Shown here piece by piece: positions 58,466 through 64,000 of a stretch of 64,000 bases of DNA (positions within the stretch are counted from its first letter, which is position 1; each line of letters starts with the position of its first letter). The stretch is taken from positions 1-64,000 of the forward strand of contig JAQJVL010000753.1 in assembly GCA_035578905.1 (NCBI GenBank). Reading direction: 5' to 3'. Below the pieces are notes generated by a model, which made no database searches, was not told the origin of the DNA, and worked only from the letters and a program-made list of their open reading frames with translations. Position numbers and translations under genes: made by a program. This stretch comes from Stictocephala bisonia. Lineage: Eukaryota; Arthropoda; Insecta; Hemiptera; Membracidae.

Positions 58466-59700
58466 GAATAATAACTATAATATTTCGTATAGAAATTCAC
58501 AATTTAAAAAACTCCATCAAGGTATTAATGCTGTTATATTTCATAAAAATTGTTTGTAGTTATAAGTTTTATTATTATCATAAGTATTCATTGTAGGAAA
58601 TTGATGTAGAAAAGTCAGAATTCGCATGTATGTCAAGAGTTCAAGTAAAAACTGGGATATGATTTTCCAATGTAGTCTAAATGTTGAGTATTTGAAATGT
58701 ATATGAAAAGCATTCAAAGGAAAGCGTGTCTAAAATAAATCGAGCAAGAAGTAAGAAGAATATTACTTGACCTTAATCCTCGTGATTTACTCTGCTACAA
58801 ACTGAGAGCTGAGAAATACCCGGAGAGATGGGTTCTATATTGGAGGTGAGGATTGTCTGTGACCCTGTTACACGTTATATTGAGATCCGTTTACGTATGT
58901 GTCTTCAGTTTGATATATTATGTATCTTTGTATGAATGAAACGTGCGTTATAGAGTGTAAAGTGCGTATACGTCACTAGTTCAGGTGTAGAAGTGTAAAA
59001 TGTATCCTTCAGCAGATTGAGTTTGTGTATTACACAAACACAAATATATGACCATAATATATAGAGTATTGTCATATTTATGATAGTTAGATACGGAATG
59101 TCGACATAACATTGTGCGTATTATAAGACGACTACGAATGATAAGATGAGTGGAGATAAACTGTGTAGTCTTGTTACTAAGGGAGTTCAGTTGTTCCTAA
59201 GAAAACCCCGTTTCTTAAGGCTGTTTGGTCAATAATAATTTACGATTTTTTTCGTTTCAGTGACTTTATATCAGCTACTAAACGCTTCCAAAGTAGTTAT
59301 TTCATTAAAATTATGTTTATAGTTATAAATACATCACCTCAAAGATGTGAATTTAGAATTTCTTGGTACATACTGAATTGAGAAAGTATTTCCCGGATTA
59401 TTCCAAAATTTTAAAAGCATACTCTCACAGTACAGGTCTTGCTCATCAGTTATTTTAAATTATGTAATTTTACTGCAAAGTAGAAATTTTACTTTAAATA
59501 ACTAATGTTTATTTTTATTTTATCATGACGAGAAATAAAAAAAAAATAATAAACGTGTTTAGCATCTTATGCGTTTTAATATCACAAAATTTACTAAATT
59601 GATTAACTTTTTATACTCAACTGGAGTATGTACTTTTACCCGCATGTTACAATCCGATCACTAATCACACGTACAGTGAGACACAGCACCAGCAGCCGCA
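58466..59700. other. Noncoding upstream region of the candidate gene
   Basis: No ORF or repeat recognised. GC rises from about 59,640 toward the promoter. Confidence 0.3.
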
Positions 59701-59728
59701 GGTCAGTACTTCATCGACTTCCTGCTAT

Positions 59729-59735
59729 TATATAG
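59729..59735 (+). promoter_or_regulatory. TATA-like box of the candidate gene at 59.76-60.14 kb
   Basis: TATATAG sits in a locally GC-rich stretch (ACGGGGAAGGGGAGGGGTCG just downstream). Transcription would start about 25-30 bases on, near 59,760. An arthropod-initiator-like TCAGTA lies at 59,703-59,708, upstream of the TATA element, so the exact start is uncertain. Confidence 0.4.
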
Positions 59736-59759
59736 ACGGGGAAGGGGAGGGGTCGAGTG

Positions 59760-60075
59760 TCTGTGTGTGAGTCTCGCGGTCAGACGTACAGCCAGCACTG
59801 CAAGCTGAATTCAGTTTTTCCTGATACTGGCGGAACCACCTTAATACCCAGAGCAACTTTAGCTTTACGTAAAATCCGAATCACGTAATTTTGGTATACG
59901 TTTTCGTTAATTGATAAAGCCTGATACTTAGTTAATTTGTATTGGACGTAGAGTATATTTTCCGCCATCTGCTTCCGTTTTCTGTTGGAACTGTATATCC
60001 AATACACGAGTGTAGCGAGCCTTAGCTTCTGGTTTTGATACGGCCTGTACAATCTCTTGCGAAAACTTTATTGAG
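59760..60075 (+). other. Inferred 5' UTR of the candidate gene
   Basis: No ATG in any frame occurs between 59,646 and the start codon at 60,076, although several would be expected by chance in 430 bases. This is the behaviour of a selected 5' leader. The start site is inferred from the TATA box. Confidence 0.45.
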
Positions 60076-60136
60076 ATGAAAGGCAGATGCATTCGGTATG
60101 TAGGTGTTTCGACGTTGTTAGTCTTATCAGCTACAG
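60076..60136 (+). CDS. Candidate first coding exon, signal-peptide start of a secreted or membrane protein
   Basis: ATG at 60,076 has a purine at -3 (GAGATG). The 20 complete codons read MKGRCIRYV then GVSTLLVLSAT: a basic n-region and a hydrophobic core ending in small residues, as in signal peptides. The reading frame meets ACAG|GTAGGTAAAC at 60,136/60,137, a good donor (a second, GTAAAC, is 4 bases on), so the exon would end in phase 1. It is the first ATG after a 430-base ATG-free leader with a TATA-like box upstream. The mature protein would lie downstream; no second exon could be recognised before 64,000, so intron 1 exceeds 3.8 kb or later exons were missed. Gene identity cannot be given. 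Confidence 0.5.
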
Positions 60137-60600
60137 GTAGGTAAACGTTTAAAACTTACCACCATACTACAGTGAACTGTGTAGATACTGCACAGTTATC
60201 TTCAATTTCTGGAGAGGATAATCACTCCAATACAGCTCGAAGCCGCTATTTGTACACAGTTCTAACAGAAAAACTCAACTCTGTTTCTTATTCTACTACT
60301 CATAATTTTACGACATTATAACTATTTAATCTCACATAACATATTTAACCAATCATAATAACAGTTTTAAGCACCCAAATCATGATTGGACACTTCTGCA
60401 CGCTTCATGTGCCAACTACTTACACACGAGTAATTTTGTCACTTTTCTTCATATGACACCCTTAAATTGTTTAAAAAAATAACCTCGTACGTCAATTTGC
60501 TGCAAACAATAAAAGTAGCAAAGAGTTATCAATTAAAACACTAAAGAGGAAAACTGGTTACATAATTAATATTGAAATAGCAAATATATTTGTAGATTTA
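60137..60600. other. Presumed intron 1 start, nothing else recognised
   Basis: Begins GTAGGTAAACG. No repeat or ORF identified. Confidence 0.35.
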
Positions 60601-60723
60601 ACAAACGTGGACACAAAGCTATAAGGTTCAGTAGACCATCAGGTCTCTCAAATTGGACCTTGTCATCGGCTTTTGTTACTACCTATGAAACAACTGAAGC
60701 TTAACGACACAACTCATATCTGG
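60601..60723 (-). repeat. Dispersed repeat, copy 2 of an inverted pair (with 54,290-54,416)
   Basis: ACAAACGTGGACACAAAGC, TTCAGTAGACCATCAG, ATCGGCTTTTGTTACTACCT and ATGAAACAACTGAAGCTTAA are the reverse complement of the 54.3 kb copy. Confidence 0.85.
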
Positions 60724-61109
60724 TTGGTACTAATATACTGTAACCATTGTTCATTCTTCATCACAGCTGTCTAGTTTGAAGGTCATATATTATTTTATAG
60801 ATTATTTTACGTATTTATTCCATGAATGAAACGTTTATCCATAGATTACGTTTAAGGTATTACGCCTTCTACCAGTCGTGTCCAGCTTGGTTTTAGTGCT
60901 AATTATAAGTTGAACGCTAATTATAATTGTTTACTGCTCACAAAACAATTAGTAAACTTACTATCAAAAAGAAATATATCCTTAATAATCTCTCTTATGA
61001 TTTAGAGTTACTTATAGCCACATCAGTGATGTAATGCTGTAGTTAAATATAGTTTCAAGTTTTTGAGTACTTTTTTTTATTGTCTCAGATATGAGACTCC
61101 GACACCTTT
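60724..61109. other. AT-rich, nothing recognised
   Basis: CGCTAATTATAA is duplicated near 60,900-60,930 (GTGCTAATTATAAGTTGAACGCTAATTATAA). Confidence 0.35.
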
Positions 61110-61412
61110 TTGCGTATTTTAAGGCGAATATGAAAAATTACATGAGTGAGGATGAACTGTATGGTCTGGCTACTAACATAGTTTTACAGCTCAGTAAGGG
61201 CCATTTTTACTATCCCAATTGCCCGAGCAACTAGGGACCTACCACTTTACGTGGAATCCGAACCACATCTGATGATCGGTTCTCTCCTCTACACAACATC
61301 CGGACACTTTGACATCCCATACTTCTCAAGTAGTTTCCACGACGAGAGCAACTATTGAGTGGACGATATGTCCGTCTCGGAGGACCTATTTACAATCTAT
61401 CACCTCTAATAT
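61110..61412 (-). mobile_element. Modular SINE family, copy 8 (variant tail)
   Basis: On the minus strand: GTCCACTCAATAGTTGC, GTCCGGATGTTGTGTAGAGG, GTGGTTCGGATTCCACGTAA, GTAGGTCCCTAGTTGC, then the variant tail ending TTTTTCATATTCGCCTTAAA, as in copy 3. Confidence 0.7.
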
Positions 61413-62304
61413 CTACAGTTAACTGTCCCAAAGTATCCCCATTAGTGCTGACAAGTTATAAAAAACCTTTACACGATTTTTTCGTATAAACTTCTTAAAA
61501 TTATGTATTTATTATGTTCCTTTCTCTTATTTGTTTTTTACAAGTGAAGCATTGTCAGTGTTGGTAACTTAACACTCGTAATCTGATAACAAAGGTGTGT
61601 CAAGCATGTGAAGGAGAAAGGATTAGAGTGTCAGACAGCATCGGGGTTCGGTGTCTTCTATCACACTAACTACAGTCTAAAATTAGATGGTCTTAAAAGA
61701 TTTTTGACAAAGTATTAACTGAAAAATTAATCATGTTCATTGTATCGATAGAATGGCCTGTAAAATAATTCTATCGATTACTTATATCGATAGAGTGTTT
61801 GGTTTTTTTCTATTAAAAGAGTATTTTTTTAAAGATGAATTCAAGCTCACAAGAATATGAAGATACAAACTAGAGTGCAATTTAGTATATTTAATTTATT
61901 TGAGTTTTCATTTGTTTTATTTAAATACAAATCAAGTAAATATTAAGTTTTAAAAGTGACATCTGATTGAATAACGAGGTTTTAGAAGGATTTGGTATTT
62001 TGAGAATAGAATGATTATTAACAAACAGTTTATTGGGTTCTTCGTATCTCATCCGTATTTAGCACCTTCTTAGCTAGTGAAATAGTTCAATAAAGAGACT
62101 AATGTTTTATTTTTTTTTTACAAATTTTTAGAAAGCAACAACACACGAATCTAAATAAATATTTTTATTTATTTATTTTTTTTTTTTAATTGTTGATAGA
62201 CAAGAGAAAGTTTAACTTTTGACATTAATTTGGAATGTGCACAGAGCATTTAAGTAACTTTAATTCGTAAGAGGTATGGATCATCAATGTGTTAAAAATA
62301 TACG
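61413..62304. other. AT-rich with a TATCGATA inverted pair and a short T run
   Basis: TATCGATA at 61,743-61,750 and 61,785-61,792 and CTATCGAT at 61,771-61,778. ATCGATAGAAT (61,744-61,754) and ATTCTATCGAT (61,768-61,778) are an exact inverted repeat. TTTTTTTTTTA-type runs at about 62,108 and 62,176. Confidence 0.5.
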
Positions 62305-62505
62305 TTAGGCCCTATAGCCAGGACAACTAGGGGCCTACATATTTATGTGGAATTCGAACCACGTAGTATGAATCTGATTTTTAGTTATCTGACAAATCGG
62401 ATCTTAGTTCTCTTCCCTACACAACGTCTGGACACTGACTACCATCCAACATGGTCTACTCTAGTAGTGTCTACGTCGATGTCAATCATTGTGCGGCCTA
62501 CGACA
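62305..62505 (-). mobile_element. Modular SINE family, copy 9
   Basis: On the minus strand: CACTACTAGAGTAGACCATG, TTGGATGGTAGTCAGTGTCC, GTTGTGTAGGGAAGAGAAC, GTGGTTCGAATTCCACATAA and GTAGGCCCCTAGTTGTCCTG. The 82-codon ORF at 62,347 overlaps it on the other strand and is a by-product. Confidence 0.7.
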
Positions 62506-64000
62506 TTTAAAGTTACTCATGGTTATTATGAAGATACTACAACCACTTCAAGTGTTACGATACTATTATCATTACAGACCGAACCCTTCAAATAGATACC
62601 TAAATTTTTGGTGTTTTTTGTAAATCAAAACGTTCCCTGTAGTCCAAACTAGACCAGCAGGAATTTGAAGTTAGTAATGTATTTCTATATATAACCAAAA
62701 CTACGTTTTATTTATTTATTAATCTTATTTAAAATTTCTACTTTTATTGGAATACGCTTGATGTATGAAAAACTTGGCTTTCTATCAAATGTTGGCGTGA
62801 AGTACATCTCCACTGTTACCTAATTTTAATAATTAAATTAATTAGTTTGTTTATTAATAAATTAAATTCATAGATTTCTATAGACCCCCCTTTTTGTAGT
62901 CAGTTCATTTGTGAAATAGATTTAGTCTGTACCTTAAACCTTCAAATCCTGTACTTTTTGTGTATCTTAAATACTGCTGTTATAAAATTTTACTATTGTA
63001 TATTGGTTGAATAGAATTTTTAATTATTGTTTATTGTGATTTTCTTACGTTTTTGGTGTTGATTTTCTTAAATGTTCACTCTTGTTATTATTACCTTATT
63101 TAGAGTTGCCAAATTTATTTATGCCTAAATAATTTTCAAAGGTTTTTTTCAATTTAGTCTTTAATAAACCCCCAATCTTACTATTTAGTAATAACTTATT
63201 ATTTTTATAATTACAAAGAGAACATTATTATATGTGCTACTGTAATTAAATGGTTATCCTATTAATATGACAAAAAATTAATTACGTAAAAGTACAAATT
63301 GTTATATTATATTATATTAAAAATACTTTATGTCTGATTTTCCTGAAATAGCCATTGGCTACCGGAACAAATTACCAAAAACTAGTTGTAGGATGTGTTA
63401 TCTATTTATAATCAATAAATAGTTTGAATCCATAACAGATAAGATCGACAATATTTGCTATTAGATTAAAACAGTGTTTTTAATAAATTTTTTCTATTAA
63501 TGAAAGTTTTCTTGGACCAAAATAATTTATATGAACCTTATAGCTCAAGAATTCCTGGAATTATATAACTGGTCGTAGGGCTTAGAGAACAATTCAACTT
63601 GAAAGCTCTTGACAACAATATTGGATTGTTGAGTTACTAAATATAGATAATATAGGGTATTAGTTTTGACCCACTTTGTTTAATAATATGTTAGCATGGC
63701 AGGCTGTTGTTACAGAAATATTTGGGTACATTTATTGGTTAACTATAAGCATTGAACTATTACGAATAAACTGTGGTATATTGTGCTTTTATGTGAATTT
63801 AGGGACTATTGGTTGGTTTCAATACTTTTAGTTTGTTAGTTAAATTTCTCTTTTTATTTCAACTGAACGTATATTATTGAATGAGCTAGATAAGTAATAA
63901 CTGAGTCCAGTAGGACTAAAAATTATGTTTTCTCCTATAAATATGTTTAAAACTATTACCTATTATTAAATTTGGTCCATGATTTGTATCTGCACAACCA
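62506..64000. other. AT-rich, nothing recognised
   Basis: No exon, ORF or repeat could be identified to the window end. Confidence 0.35.

Noticed and set aside
59780..60052. 90-codon minus-strand ORF
   Set aside because: Antisense to the inferred 5' leader; no recognisable domain, and the plus-strand signals are more coherent.

Overview
This is an AT-rich, repeat-dense eukaryotic intergenic or intronic region. It most resembles a large invertebrate genome, probably an arthropod. That rests on the mix of a Polinton/adintovirus-type DNA polymerase tail, jockey/CR1-like LINE debris, tRNA-derived SINEs, fold-back MITEs and short TTAGG runs inside MITEs. The species cannot be named from sequence alone. 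Nothing looks prokaryotic: there are no operons, Shine-Dalgarno sites or CRISPR arrays.

Coding content is very sparse. Bases 2-739 are the 3' end of a protein-primed family-B DNA polymerase ORF, open for 245 codons and running in from the left edge. The best host-gene evidence is at 59.7-60.14 kb. It consists of a TATA-like box, about 430 bases without any ATG, a start codon, a 20-codon signal-peptide-like reading frame and a consensus splice donor, which reads as exon 1 of a secreted or membrane protein gene running right. Two weaker exon candidates lie at 25,146-25,205 and 56,345-56,551.

The rest is mobile or tandem DNA. Left part (0-12 kb): polymerase tail, two long fold-back elements, a rearranged LINE reverse transcriptase fragment, a 36-bp minisatellite and a near-perfect 156-bp palindrome. 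Middle (12-37 kb): a TATCGATA cluster, MITEs with internal TTAGG runs, several SINEs, a 740-bp composite SINE containing a VNTR and flanked by an imperfect 13-bp duplication, a second 36-bp minisatellite, and a 17-unit satellite of about 109 bp lying between inverted repeats. Right part (37-64 kb): two ~1.1-1.4 kb direct repeats, a third minisatellite of the same 36-bp family, a perfect 204-bp inverted repeat with a hammerhead-ribozyme-like core in each arm, a related composite minisatellite, a CR1/jockey-type LINE 3' end, further SINEs and the candidate gene start.

Two themes recur. One SINE 3' domain is carried by at least nine insertions behind different 5' heads, one of them a clear tRNA head. 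One 36-bp (12-codon) minisatellite core appears at three distant loci, with a relative at a fourth, and produces most of the long but meaningless reading frames.
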